Source of the DNA: Streptomyces sp. McG3
Lineage (GTDB): Bacteria > Actinomycetota > Actinomycetes > Streptomycetales > Streptomycetaceae
Assembly (NCBI RefSeq): GCF_018619185.1
Contig: NZ_JAAXYC010000041.1
Coordinates: 1 to 39,610, forward strand
DNA: 39,610 bases
Direction: 5' to 3'
The position numbers and the translations under genes were made by a program. This document shows, one piece after another, positions 31,214 through 39,610 of the stretch; positions within the stretch are counted from its first letter, which is position 1; the number at the start of each line of letters is the position of its first letter. The notes below the pieces were generated by a model, which was not told where the DNA came from, made no database searches, and was given only the letters and a program-made list of their open reading frames with translations.

Positions 31214-32410
31214 GTGACAGACGTGACGGCACACGCTCCGAACGGCGTGACGACCAACGTGACGACCGGTGTGACAAGCGGCGTGACGGCCGGCGTGACG
31301 GACACCGCTGCCCGCGCCGCGGACACCCTCTCCCGCCCGTTCACCGTTCGCGGGCTCACCAGCCGGAACCGGATCGCGATGGCGCCCATGACCCGGCACT
31401 TCTCCCCGGACGGCGTGCCGGGACAGGACGTGGCGGACTACTACACCCGGCGGGCCGCCGGTGACGTCGGGCTGATCATCACCGAGGGCACCTACGTCGA
31501 CCACGCGTCCGCGGGGACCAGCGACTCGGTCCCGCGCTTCCACGGCGAGGCGGCGCTCGCGGGCTGGGCGGACGTGGCGGACTCCGTGCACCGCGCGGGC
31601 GGCGCGATCATCCCGCAGCTGTGGCACGTGGGCGTCACCCGCACCGAAGGCGCCGGGCCCGTACCGGACGCCGAGCCGGTCGGCCCCTCGGGCCTGTCCC
31701 TGAGCGGCGAGCCCAAGGGGCGCGCCATGACGCAGCAGGACCTCGACGACGTCATCGCCGCGTTCGCCGACGCGGCGGCGGCCGCCGAACGCGTCGGCTT
31801 CGATGGCATCGAACTGCACGGAGCCCACGGCTACTTGATCGACCAGTTCCTGTGGTCCGGAAGCAACCGGCGTACCGACGCCTACGGTGGCGACCTGGTC
31901 TCCCGGACCCGTTTCGCGGCCGAGATCGTGGCGGCCTGCCGCGCCGCCGTCTCCGACGCCTTCCCTCTCTTCTTCCGGATGTCGCAGTGGAAGGCGGACG
32001 CCTACGACGCGAAGCTCGCCCGCACCCCACAGGAACTGGACGACCTGCTCGCCCCGCTGGCCGAAGCCGGTGTCGACGTCTTCCACGCGTCCACCCGCCG
32101 CTACTGGCTGCCGGAGTTCGACGGCTCCGATCTGAACCTGGCCGGATGGGTGAAGAAGATCAGCGGCAGGCCGACCCTCACCGTCGGCTCGGTCGGCCTG
32201 GACGACGACTTCTTCAGCGCTTTTCAGGGCAACGACTCCAAGGTCACCGGCATCGAGCAGTTGCTGGACCGGATGGAGCGCGACGAGTTCGACATGGTCG
32301 CCGTCGGGCGGGCACTGATCTCCGACCCGGAGTGGGCGGCGAAGACCCTGCGCGGGCGGACCTCGGACATCACCCCGTTCACCGCGGAGATGCTGAAGAG
32401 CCTGCGCTGA
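31214..32410 (+). CDS. NADH:flavin oxidoreductase (Old Yellow Enzyme family)
   Basis: 398 residues from the GTG at 31214, 6 nt after AGGAAACC. The TIM-barrel motifs of the family are present: RNRIAMAPMTR near 52-62, IITEGTYV, PQLWHVG, DGIELHGAHGYLIDQFLW near 195-212 (two His that bind the substrate), NRRTDAYGGD, and VAVGRALISDPEW near the C terminus for FMN phosphate. FMN-dependent reduction of enones or similar; the substrate is unknown. The first 30 residues are unusual: five 12-bp DNA repeats encode NGVTTNVTTGVTSGVTAGVT. It converges on the broken carboxypeptidase gene with 23 bp between stops. Confidence 0.9.
   Translation: MTDVTAHAPNGVTTNVTTGVTSGVTAGVTDTAARAADTLSRPFTVRGLTSRNRIAMAPMTRHFSPDGVPGQDVADYYTRRAAGDVGLIITEGTYVDHASAGTSDSVPRFHGEAALAGWADVADSVHRAGGAIIPQLWHVGVTRTEGAGPVPDAEPVGPSGLSLSGEPKGRAMTQQDLDDVIAAFADAAAAAERVGFDGIELHGAHGYLIDQFLWSGSNRRTDAYGGDLVSRTRFAAEIVAACRAAVSDAFPLFFRMSQWKADAYDAKLARTPQELDDLLAPLAEAGVDVFHASTRRYWLPEFDGSDLNLAGWVKKISGRPTLTVGSVGLDDDFFSAFQGNDSKVTGIEQLLDRMERDEFDMVAVGRALISDPEWAAKTLRGRTSDITPFTAEMLKSLR
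31241..31300 (+). repeat. Five 12-bp tandem repeats in the oxidoreductase N terminus
   Basis: Units AACGGCGTGACG, ACCAACGTGACG, ACCGGTGTGACA, AGCGGCGTGACG and GCCGGCGTGACG keep frame and encode (T/S/A)-x-G-V-T. Each contains an in-frame GTG, so several start points are possible. Confidence 0.75.
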
Positions 32411-32433
32411 CCCGCGAGCCCTCGCACCGGCGC

Positions 32434-33509
32434 CTACGCCCTGTTCGCCGCAGCCGGGAGGTCCGCGCGGACCGCGGTGATCAGGGCGTGGCCGGCCTCG
32501 TGGGCGGCGGCGCTGCCCTCGGTGGGGGTGGTGCCGGCACGCTGGTGCAGGACGACCCCGAGGACCAGCCGGGAGACCCCGGCGACCTCCTGCGTGGTGG
32601 CCCAGACGAGGTTGCCGCCCGCCGGGGTGGAGGAGCCGGTCTTCAGGCCGATGACCCCGTCGCGCCCGAGCAGCTTGTTGGTGTTGCGGAAGGTCACCCC
32701 GGTGCCCGGGGCCGTGACGGAGGCGGTCGCCACGATCCGCCGGAAGGCCGGGTCCTTCATGGCGGCACGGGCCAGCCGCAGTTGGTCGTCGGCCGTGCTC
32801 CTCGTGCTCGTCTCCATGCCGCTCACCCCGGTGTACGTGGTGGCGCGCATGCCGAGTCCGGCGGCGGCCCGGTTCATCTTCGCGACGAACGCCTTCTCGT
32901 CACCCGCGTCCCAACGGGCCAGCAGCCGCGCCACGTGTTGCCCGACGGCACCATCATCAGCTCCAGCAGGCGTCGTTGGGTGTACTCCCGACCGGCCAGG
33001 ACAGGGGCGGTCGTCTCAACGGAGGAGTACGACTCGTCGGCCGCCTGCCGGTCGGCGACCACGGTCGCGCCGGGGGCGTCCGCCCCCATCGGGTGGCCCT
33101 TCAGGATCACGTACGCCGTCATGACCTTGGTGACGCTGGCGATCGGGACCGGCTTCTGCTCGCCCCGGGTGCCGAGGCTGCCGATCCCCTCGACCGCCAC
33201 GCTCGCCTGGCCCTCGCGCGGCCAGGGCAGGTGCAGCGACCTGGCGAGCGGCGCCACCTTCTCCCCCGGGCCCTCGGCGGGGGCCGGCCCGACCGTGGAC
33301 CTGCCGCCGCCGGCCGCGTACCACCCGCCCGTACCGGCCACGAGCACCACGGCGGCGGTCAGCGGTACGAGGACCGAGCGGCGGATTCGGAAGCGAAAGC
33401 GGGAGCGGACACGGACACGGAGACCACTCCCGGTGGCCGGCGCAGGGCCGGGGTCGGGAGTGAGGGCAGGAACGGCGGGAGTGTCGGGAACGATGCGGGT
33501 ATCGGGCAT
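32434..33509 (-). pseudogene. D-alanyl-D-alanine carboxypeptidase with frameshift at the SxN motif
   Basis: Peptidase S11 family. The start at 33509 has GGAGGAG 4 nt upstream. An N-terminal disordered basic segment and one TM helix (RSVLVPLTAAVVLVAGTGGW) precede the catalytic part, which shows PIASVTKVMTAYVIL (SxxK) and, in the second frame, VIGLKTGSSTPAGGN (KTG). Between them MMVPSGN should continue NVARLLARWDAGDEKAF, but one base is missing near 32935-32939: the frame turns into TWRGCWPV and stops soon after, at 32874. The downstream frame is intact to 32434. Either a recent inactivating deletion or a sequencing error; the loss lies in the active-site motif. It follows the histidine kinase gene on the same strand. 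Confidence 0.8.
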
Positions 33510-33632
33510 GGGCTCCTCCAGGTGACGGGTGACCGGTGCGGTTTCCCGTACTTCCGTCACCTTCGAGGAGTCGTTCTTCCGCACCCGTACGGCGCCGTTT
33601 CCGCCCCCGCGAGAGTGCGTATCGGTTCCGTA

Positions 33633-34889
33633 TCAGGCCGGACGCGGGGCCAGATCGAGGGTCGCTAGCGCTCCCCCGCCCGGGGCGGTCGCAAAGGTCA
33701 GCCGGGCTCCGAGCACCCCGGACTGGCCCTGGGCGACCGTCAGGCCGAGACCGTGCCCCCGGCCGCGTTCGCTCGCGCCGGTGCGGAAGCGCTGCGGGCC
33801 CCGCTCCAGCAGGTCGGGCGGGAACCCGGGCCCGTGGTCGCGTACGGCGATCCGCGCCCCGGTCACGGTCACCTCGACGGGGGCCGCACCGTGCCGGTGG
33901 GCGTTGATGACGAGGTTGACCACGATCCGCTCCACCCGGCGCGGGTCCGTCTCCACCACCTCGGCGGCCCCGACGTCGAGGTGGGTGTCCGTGCCCGTAC
34001 GCCGCACCACGTCGGCGACCAGGTCGCCCAGCGGCACCGGGTCGAGGCGGGCCCGCTCGGCGCCCGCGTCGAGGCGGGAGATCTCCAAGAGGTCCTCGAC
34101 CAGGGCGCTCAGGGCCCGCAGCCGGTCCCGTACGAGACCGGTCGCCTCGTCGTCGTCGGGCAGCAGACCGGCGGCGGTGACCAGGCCCATGAGCGGGGTG
34201 CGCAGTTCGTGCGCGACGTCGGCGGTGAAGCGGCGCTCGGTCTCCAGCTTGCGCTGGAGGGCGCCGGCCATGGCGTCGACGGCCGCCGACATCTCGGTGA
34301 TCTCGTCGCGGGCCCGGCCGCCGGGGCCGATGCGGGCGTCCAGGTCGCCGTCGGCGATGCGGCGGGCGGTACGGGCTCCGCGGCGCAGCCGCCGGTTGAT
34401 CGGTTCGGTGGCGAGGGCGGCGAGCGGAACGACGAAGACGAGGGCGGCGAGGACGGATTTCACGATGCTGCGGTCCAGGAGCTGGAGGCTGCGGACCTCG
34501 GCGCTCATGTCGTCCCGGACGACGAGGATCTGATCGTCGCCGACGTCCACGGCGCCCCACATCCAGTACCAGTTGGGCGGCTTGACGTCGTACCAGGTGG
34601 CGTAACCGCCGTCGGTGGCGGGACGGCGCCCGGCGAGGTCGCGCGCCAGCTGTCCGGGCAGCTCGGCCCTGGTCCGTACGTCGATGTCGGCCGGCGCCTT
34701 CCCCGTACGGTCGAACTCCCGCTCGGCCGCGATCAGCCGGGTGAGCGTCCGGTCGTGACCGACGCGCAGCCCGCGCTCCCGGGTCGCGTCGTGCACCAGG
34801 AACCCGACCACGGCCGCGACCGCGCAGCACGCGGCGGCGGCCAGGGCGGCGATCTTCCAGCGCAGGGCGCGGGGGTTGAGGAAGTCCAC
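33633..34889 (-). CDS. Sensor histidine kinase (CseC-like)
   Basis: 418 residues from the GTG at 34889. Two TM helices (about 11-33 and 141-162) bracket an extracytoplasmic domain of about 105 residues containing WYDVKPPNWYWMWG. HAMP domain after TM2, then the H-box FTADVAHELRTPL with phospho-acceptor His227, the N-box VVNLVINAHRHG (Asn325/329), and G boxes RDHGPGFPP and GHGLGLTVAQ. Autophosphorylates and passes phosphate to the regulator encoded 16 bp upstream on the same strand. The pairing with a CseB-like regulator and a nearby carboxypeptidase gene suggests cell-envelope sensing; that is inference. Confidence 0.9.
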   Translation of the reverse strand: MDFLNPRALRWKIAALAAAACCAVAAVVGFLVHDATRERGLRVGHDRTLTRLIAAEREFDRTGKAPADIDVRTRAELPGQLARDLAGRRPATDGGYATWYDVKPPNWYWMWGAVDVGDDQILVVRDDMSAEVRSLQLLDRSIVKSVLAALVFVVPLAALATEPINRRLRRGARTARRIADGDLDARIGPGGRARDEITEMSAAVDAMAGALQRKLETERRFTADVAHELRTPLMGLVTAAGLLPDDDEATGLVRDRLRALSALVEDLLEISRLDAGAERARLDPVPLGDLVADVVRRTGTDTHLDVGAAEVVETDPRRVERIVVNLVINAHRHGAAPVEVTVTGARIAVRDHGPGFPPDLLERGPQRFRTGASERGRGHGLGLTVAQGQSGVLGARLTFATAPGGGALATLDLAPRPA

Positions 34890-34905
34890 GGCGTCCGCCG
34901 GCCGC

Positions 34906-35655
34906 TCAGCCGCGGACGAGCTTGTAGCCGAAGCCGCGGACCGTCTCGATCCGGCCGCCGCCGATCTTCTTGCGCAGCCGGAGCACGCACAGGTCCACCA
35001 CCCGGGTGTCGCCCTCCCAGCCGTAGTCCCACACATCGCGCAGTAGCCGGCGGCGGTCGAGCACCGAGCCGGGCGCGGCGGCGAACTCCAGCAGCAGCCG
35101 GAGCTCGGTCGGCGTCAGCGGCACGGTCTCGCCGGCCCGGCGCACCTCCATGCCGAGGGTGTCCACGCTGAGGTCCCCGAAGACCAGGATGTGGTCGGCC
35201 CGGCCGGACCTCCCGGCCGCGGGTCCTTCCGTGTCCGGGCGGAAGGTGGCGCGGCGCAGCAGGGCGCGGATCCGGGCGACCATGACGCCGGTGTCGACGG
35301 GCTTGATCACGTAGTCGTCGGCCCCCGCCTCCAGGCCCGCGACCACGTCGAGGGCGTCACCGCGCGCGGACATCATCAGGACCGGGACGGGGCTCTCCTC
35401 GCGGATCCGGTGGCAGAGGCCGATGCCGTCCAGCTCGGGCAGCATCACATCGAGGATCAGCAGGTCGTACGCGCCCGCCCGGAAGGCCTCCAGGCCGGTG
35501 AGCCCGTCGGCGGCCACGTCGACCCGGTAGCCGTAGCGTTCCAGGGCCAGCTGGACGGCGCGGCGGATGGTGGCGTCGTCCTCGACCACGAGCACGCTGA
35601 CGGGGGCCGGGCCCCGGGCTTCGGACACGCTGCCTACCTGGGCGTTCGAGGTCAT
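34906..35655 (-). CDS. OmpR-family response regulator (CseB-like)
   Basis: 249 residues. Receiver domain: acidic pocket E25-D26-D27, phospho-acceptor Asp69 in DLLILDVMLPELDG, Lys118 in DDYVIKPV. Then a Gly-rich linker and a winged-helix domain (PLTPTELRLLLEFAAAPGSV, WDYGWEGDTRVVDLCVLRLR, ETVRGFGYKL). From memory it closely resembles CseB of the Streptomyces sigE cell-envelope stress operon, but no sigE or cseA lies beside it, so it is probably a paralogue. The start at 35655 is chosen because the receiver domain begins shortly after. A longer frame exists only because the upstream gene is read in another frame. Confidence 0.9.
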   Translation of the reverse strand: MTSNAQVGSVSEARGPAPVSVLVVEDDATIRRAVQLALERYGYRVDVAADGLTGLEAFRAGAYDLLILDVMLPELDGIGLCHRIREESPVPVLMMSARGDALDVVAGLEAGADDYVIKPVDTGVMVARIRALLRRATFRPDTEGPAAGRSGRADHILVFGDLSVDTLGMEVRRAGETVPLTPTELRLLLEFAAAPGSVLDRRRLLRDVWDYGWEGDTRVVDLCVLRLRKKIGGGRIETVRGFGYKLVRG

Positions 35656-35696
35656 CGGTCGCTCGCATCGTAGTCGGGGGAGGGCGGCGGACCGGG

Positions 35697-36950
35697 TCAC
35701 CGGCCCAGGGTGGCCGCCACCGGGAGGTGGTCGCTGCCGGTGGCGGGCAGGGTCCAGGCGGCGCGCGGGGTCATCCCCCGCACCAGCACGTCGTCGATGC
35801 GGACCACCGGGAACGCGGCGGGCCAGGTGAACCCGAGGCCGTCGCCCGCCTCCCGTTGCGCGGAGCGCAGCTGCGAGGTCACGGGGGCCAGCGCACCGTC
35901 CAGGTACGTCCCGTTGAAGTCGCCCAGCACCACGACCCGGGGTGCGGGCTCCGCCCGGAGCGCGGCGGCCAGCTCGCGGGCCGCCGCGTTGCGCCGGCCC
36001 GTCGTGAAACCGGCCGCCGAGACCCGTACCGACGCCAGGTGGACCGCGTACACGGCGACGGGCCCGTCCGGGGTCCGGGCCGTGGCGCGCAGCGCGCGGG
36101 TCCACGGCATGATCGGCACCGCCTTCACGTCCGCCAGCGGGTACCTGCTCCAGATGCCGACCCCGCCGATCAACGCGTGGTGCGGATAGGCGGCGGCCAG
36201 TTCGCGGGAGTAGACGCTCGCCGACGCGTCGGAGAGCTCTTCGAGCGCCAGGACGTCCGCGCCCGCCCCGACCAGGGCGCGCGCGGTGCCGGCCGGGTCG
36301 GTGTTCCCCTCGTTCACGTTGTGGCCGACCACCGTCAGACCGCCGCCGCCCGAGCGCTTGTCGGTGAGCGCGCCGCCGAAGAGCGTGCTCCAGACGACGG
36401 CGGGCGCGAGCACCGCCACGGCGGCGGTCCGGGACCGGCGTACGGCGGCGAGGCCGAGGAGGAGTGGCACGCCGAGGCCGGTCCAGGGCAGCAGCGTCTG
36501 GAAGAGACTGCCCGCGTTGACCCCCGCGTTCGGGACCCACGCGTGCAGCGCCGTCGCCACGGCGCACAGCACGGCGACGGCGGCGAGCAGCCGGCCCGGT
36601 CGGCGGGAGCGACGGGGACCGGCCGTCCGGGCGCCCGGGGGCGTCTGAGTGCCCGGGGGTACGTGGGTGCCCGGGGGCGTCCCGGGGCCCGGGGGCATCG
36701 AGGTGTCCGGGGGTACGTGGGTGCCCGGAGCCGTCCGGATGCCCGGGGGCTCGTGGGTGCCCGGAGCCGGGGCGGGTGCGGAGCCCTCATGGGTGCCGTT
36801 GCCCCCGTCGGTGCCGACGGGCCCGTCCCTGCCCACGGCCTCGTCGAAGCCGGTGCCCCCGTCGCTGCCGACGGCCTCGTGGGAGCCCATCGGCCCGCCG
36901 ACGCCCATCGCCTCGTGGGGGTCCAGGCCGCCCTTCCGGATGCTCAGCAC
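35697..36950 (-). CDS. Endonuclease/exonuclease/phosphatase-family membrane protein
   Basis: 417 residues from a GTG with GGGAG 9 nt upstream. Residues 1-115 are low-complexity Pro/Gly/Thr-rich with repeats such as PPGTHVPPGTQTPPG. Three hydrophobic segments follow (LLAAVAVLCAVATALHAW, LLPWTGLGVPLLLGLAAV, AAVAVLAPAVVWSTLF). The C-terminal EEP domain, probably outside the membrane, has VGHNVNEGN, LALEELSD (metal Glu), VYAVHL, VVLGDFNGTYLDG and GSDHLPVAATL (catalytic Asp-His). Substrates of this family range from DNA to phospholipids and inositol phosphates; this one cannot be assigned. It lies 41 bp upstream of the regulator gene on the same strand. Confidence 0.85.
   Translation of the reverse strand: MLSIRKGGLDPHEAMGVGGPMGSHEAVGSDGGTGFDEAVGRDGPVGTDGGNGTHEGSAPAPAPGTHEPPGIRTAPGTHVPPDTSMPPGPGTPPGTHVPPGTQTPPGARTAGPRRSRRPGRLLAAVAVLCAVATALHAWVPNAGVNAGSLFQTLLPWTGLGVPLLLGLAAVRRSRTAAVAVLAPAVVWSTLFGGALTDKRSGGGGLTVVGHNVNEGNTDPAGTARALVGAGADVLALEELSDASASVYSRELAAAYPHHALIGGVGIWSRYPLADVKAVPIMPWTRALRATARTPDGPVAVYAVHLASVRVSAAGFTTGRRNAAARELAAALRAEPAPRVVVLGDFNGTYLDGALAPVTSQLRSAQREAGDGLGFTWPAAFPVVRIDDVLVRGMTPRAAWTLPATGSDHLPVAATLGR
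36646..36780 (-). repeat. Imperfect repeats encoding a Pro/Gly/Thr-rich head
   Basis: Units like GTGGGTGCCCGGGGGC recur with small changes, encoding P-P-G-T-x repeats. Expected to vary in copy number between strains. Confidence 0.6.
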
Positions 36951-37076
36951 GGCACGGGTCTCCCAACGTCACGTACACCGGGGGTCGGGTACGCCCCCAG
37001 CGTCCGCGAGCCGTACTTCCGGCCGGTCAGAGCGCTGCTTCGGGGACCGCGCGGGTCTGTTGCGGTTACGTATCGG

Positions 37077-39610
37077 TCAGCGCCCCGGGAAGACGTCGCC
37101 GGCCTGGTGGACCGCCCCCTCCGGGTCCAGCCGGACCCCCCTCCCGTACGCCTCCGTGAACGCGTCCGCTCCCAGCGTGGCCCGGGCCCCGGCGGTGACG
37201 CGGTCGACGTCGGCGCGCTCGGCGGGTGGCAACGGTGCCCCGGCCCGCCGCCGGGCGGCCGCCGCCGCGCCCAGGAGGACGGCCGCCCGGGTGGCGGCGG
37301 GGCCGTCGCCGAGCAGCACGGCCGCGCCGGCGAGGCCCTCCAGGGAGAGGGCCAGGGCGCGGGGCTCCGCGAGGGCGCGGGCGATCTCCAGGCCCGCCCG
37401 ATGGTGGGCGGCCGCCCCGGGCGCGTCGCCGCGCAGCTCGGCGACGAAGCCGAGCTCGGCCAGGAGCAGATGGTCGCCCGCCCGGGAGGAGACGTCGGCG
37501 TGGCCGTCGCGGATGTGCAGCAGATGCCGCTCGGCCCCGTCGAGGTCGCCCGAGCGGCGGGCCCCGAGGGCGAGACCCATCTCGGAGTGGATCTCGCCGT
37601 ACTTGTACCCCTGTTCGGCGGCGATCCGGCGCGCCTGTTCGTGCAGCTCACGGGCGCGGTCCCAGTCACGGGCCAGCAGCGCGAGCCGGCCGAGCCCGGA
37701 GAGCCGCGCCGACACCTCCGCCGCCAGCCCCCACTCCCGGGCCAGGCGCAGCCCTTCGTGCTGGCGGCGCTCGGCGTCCTCGTACGCGCCCTTGATCTCG
37801 GCCAGCGCGGCGAGCGGGGACACGGTCTGCAACTCGCCCCAGCGATCGCCCAGTTCACGGAAGATCAGGGCGCTGCGCGTGCCGTCGCGGCCAAGACCGG
37901 CGAGGTCGCCGGAGCTCAGCGCGAGCATCGCGCGCAGGCCGAGGGCGGCAGCGATGCCCCACCGGTCCTCCGCCGTGGTGAACAGGGCGAGGGCCCGGGT
38001 GTTCAGCTCACCGCTCCCGGCCGCGTCACCCGCGCTGAACAGGCCGTACGCGCACAGCCAGAGCGCCCTGGCCCGGCGCACGGGGTCGGGGATCGCGGCG
38101 GCGGCGGTCAGAGTCGCATCCGTGCCGGGACCGGGGCCGTGCGCCGTGGTCGCCGCCGCGGGGTCACCAGCGTCCGTGCCGGGACCGGGGCCGTTGCCGT
38201 GCGCCGTGGTCGCCGCTGCCGCCGGGTCACCGGTGAGCAGGGCGAACGCGGCGTGCAGGAGGGCGAGTTCGGGTGGGCCGTCCGTCACGGCCAGCACGGC
38301 GCCCAGGCTCCGGCGCGCCTCGGTCAGCCGGCCCCGCAGCAGCCACCACCGGGCGAGGGCCGTGGCCAGCCGGACCGCCTCCGCCGGCTCCCCGGCAGCC
38401 GCCCGGCGCACCCCTTCGTCGAGCGCCGTCCGCAGGTTGCCGGCCTCGGCGTCCAGCCGGGCCAGCCAGGGCCGCTGCCCGGCACCCCGCAACCGCGGCT
38501 CGGCGTCCTCGGCCAGCGCCCGGTAGTGGCGCAGATGGCGGTCCCGTACGGCGGTGAGGTCCTCCATCTCGTGGAGCCGCTCGGTCGCGTACGCGGCGAC
38601 GGACTCCAGGAGCCGGTAGCGGGGGCCGGTGGGCCCGTCCACCACGACCACCAGGGACCGGTCGACCAGCCGGGTGACGAGGTCGAGCACCTCGTCCCGG
38701 GCGACGCCGTCCCCCGCGCAGACCGCCTCGGCGGCGGCCAGGTCGCAGCCGTCGCTGTGGGCGGCCAGGCGGCGCAGCACGATGCGTTCGGGCGCGCTGA
38801 GCAGTTCCCAGCTCCAGTCGATCACCGCCCGCAGCGTCTGCTGGCGGGCCGGAGCGCCGCGCTGCCCGAAGGTGAGCACCCGGAAGCGGTCGTTGAGCCG
38901 CCCCGCCAACTCCCGCACGCCCAGAGCCCTTACGCGGGTGGCGGCGAGCTCCAGCGCCAGCGGGATGCCGTCGAGGCGGCGGCAGATCTCGGCGACGGCC
39001 CGGCGTTCGGGCTCGTCCGGTGCGTCCGGGTCGCGCGGGAAGCCCGGGGTGGCGGCGGCGGCGCGCTCCATGAACATCCGGACGGCGTCGGCGGGCGGCA
39101 GGGGCTCGACCAGGAACATCGCCTCGCCCGCCAGGCCGAGCGTCTCCTGGCCGGTGGCGAGGACCCGCAGGCCGGGGGCGGTGCGCAGGAGCAGTTCGGC
39201 GAGTTCGGCTGCGGCGTCGACGACATGCTCGCAGTTGTCCAGGACGAGCAGGGTGCGCCGGTCGCGCAGGGCGGCGGCGAGGCGGTGCGGGACGGAGTGC
39301 GTGGCGGCCCCGGTCCCGGTGCCGGGCAAGGAGCTCGGGGCGTCGTCGCGGATGCCGAGGGTGGCGGCGACCACCTGGGCCAGGTCGGCCGGGGTCCCGG
39401 CGCGGATGCCGGAGAACTCCACGAGCCAGGTTCCGTCGGCCAGTTCACCGGGCCGGGCCGCGTCCCGCTCGGCGGCGGCCGCCGCCACGGCCAGCCGGGT
39501 CTTGCCGACGCCACCGGGCCCGGTGAGGGTCACCAGCCGTGCGTCGGCGAGGAGCCGGGAAAGGTCGGCGAGCGCCTGCCGGCGGCCGACGAGGGGGGTG
39601 AGGGGGACGG
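37077..39610 (-). CDS. AfsR/SARP-type ATPase regulator, 5' part beyond the window
   Basis: At least 844 residues; the frame is open to the right edge, reading VPLTPLVGRRQALADLSRLL just before TGPGGVGKTRLAVAAA (P-loop). Then LLVLDNCEHVVDAAAELAEL (Walker B), ATGQETL, DGIPLALELAATRVRALGV (GxP), and a winged-helix-like part (QQTLRAVIDWSWELLSAPE, YRLLESVAAYATERL). The remaining ~450 residues are helical repeats (TPR-like) rich in Ala. Regulators of this build usually have an N-terminal DNA-binding plus BTAD domain, which would lie outside this window. Probably controls secondary metabolism or stress genes. Confidence 0.85.
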   Translation of the reverse strand, partial: VPLTPLVGRRQALADLSRLLADARLVTLTGPGGVGKTRLAVAAAAAERDAARPGELADGTWLVEFSGIRAGTPADLAQVVAATLGIRDDAPSSLPGTGTGAATHSVPHRLAAALRDRRTLLVLDNCEHVVDAAAELAELLLRTAPGLRVLATGQETLGLAGEAMFLVEPLPPADAVRMFMERAAAATPGFPRDPDAPDEPERRAVAEICRRLDGIPLALELAATRVRALGVRELAGRLNDRFRVLTFGQRGAPARQQTLRAVIDWSWELLSAPERIVLRRLAAHSDGCDLAAAEAVCAGDGVARDEVLDLVTRLVDRSLVVVVDGPTGPRYRLLESVAAYATERLHEMEDLTAVRDRHLRHYRALAEDAEPRLRGAGQRPWLARLDAEAGNLRTALDEGVRRAAAGEPAEAVRLATALARWWLLRGRLTEARRSLGAVLAVTDGPPELALLHAAFALLTGDPAAAATTAHGNGPGPGTDAGDPAAATTAHGPGPGTDATLTAAAAIPDPVRRARALWLCAYGLFSAGDAAGSGELNTRALALFTTAEDRWGIAAALGLRAMLALSSGDLAGLGRDGTRSALIFRELGDRWGELQTVSPLAALAEIKGAYEDAERRQHEGLRLAREWGLAAEVSARLSGLGRLALLARDWDRARELHEQARRIAAEQGYKYGEIHSEMGLALGARRSGDLDGAERHLLHIRDGHADVSSRAGDHLLLAELGFVAELRGDAPGAAAHHRAGLEIARALAEPRALALSLEGLAGAAVLLGDGPAATRAAVLLGAAAAARRRAGAPLPPAERADVDRVTAGARATLGADAFTEAYGRGVRLDPEGAVHQAGDVFPGR
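38116..38232 (-). repeat. Tandem duplication inside the AfsR-type gene
   Basis: Two copies of a 54-63 bp unit (TCCGTGCCGGGACCGGGGCC and following) encode TTAHGNGPGPGTDAGDPAAA and TTAHGPGPGTDA, an in-frame low-complexity insertion in the helical-repeat part. Confidence 0.75.

Noticed and set aside
32898..32910. CTTCTCGTCACCCGCGTC resembles the end of the att core.
   Set aside because: Only about 13 bases match, it lies inside the carboxypeptidase coding sequence (GDEKAF codons on the other strand), and no flank, T-arm or terminator accompanies it.
33016..34830. A 604-codon Arg/Gly/Pro-rich minus-strand frame.
   Set aside because: Overlaps the histidine kinase and carboxypeptidase genes in another frame of the same strand; composition is typical of a shifted high-GC frame.
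1..39610. CRISPR arrays, transposases or insertion sequences.
   Set aside because: No regularly spaced short repeats with unique spacers, and no DDE or HUH transposase motifs in any plausible frame; the only recurrent elements are the tRNA-Gly scars and low-complexity repeats inside genes.

Overview
The window looks like Streptomyces or a close actinomycete chromosome. It has high GC, strongly GC-biased third codon positions, GTG starts, and typical content: a Yip1 membrane protein, dcd, an AfsR/SARP-type regulator, a CseB-like two-component pair, and an RHS toxin with a WXG100-like head. All assignments come from reading the sequence; no database search was run.

Region 1 (1-3019) is ordinary core chromosome: a Yip1 protein, a phosphoribosyltransferase, dCTP deaminase, a small zinc-ribbon protein, and a complete tRNA-Gly(CCC) gene with its terminator.

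Region 2 (about 2941-20200) is the most unusual part. The 3' half of the tRNA-Gly gene is repeated six more times downstream, always in the same orientation, near 5091, 6431, 7480, 13298, 19112 and 20123. Three copies match the tRNA over all 42 bp. Each intact scar is followed by a GGCC-rich terminator hairpin. Three carry a 17-bp motif (GTGCCCCATCCGTGCCC) 126-127 bp upstream of the core, and a fourth keeps the inner part of that flank. These look like attachment sites of tRNA-targeting tyrosine integrases, yet no integrase gene is present. The scars cut the region into cassettes, each holding about one module: (a) a Schlafen/AlbA-ATPase protein of lower GC; (b) an AbiEii-type nucleotidyltransferase with a small partner; (c) a VapBC-like toxin-antitoxin pair; (d) a 1606-residue RHS polymorphic toxin with a probable immunity gene; (e) a decayed septum-formation-type gene followed by a small secreted peptide, a lipoprotein and a three-gene ABC system; (f) a single orphan gene.

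Region 3 (20200-29720) lies beyond the last scar and continues the defence theme. It holds a two-TM protein and an NLR-like NB-ARC/TPR protein that share a Gly/Ala/Thr repeat motif; the NLR also has a VVQAG motif resembling bacterial amyloid signalling sequences. An EVE-like McrB plus McrC type IV restriction pair follows. Then come an unknown gene, a truncated SMI1/KNR4 gene, a tail-anchored membrane protein, and a SARP-start/lipoprotein-tail hybrid pseudogene.

Region 4 (29720-39610) is core-like: a polysaccharide deacetylase, a DUF4287 protein, an Old Yellow Enzyme family oxidoreductase, a D-Ala-D-Ala carboxypeptidase broken by a one-base frameshift, a histidine kinase and CseB-like regulator, an endonuclease/exonuclease/phosphatase-family membrane protein, and an AfsR-type ATPase regulator that runs off the right edge.
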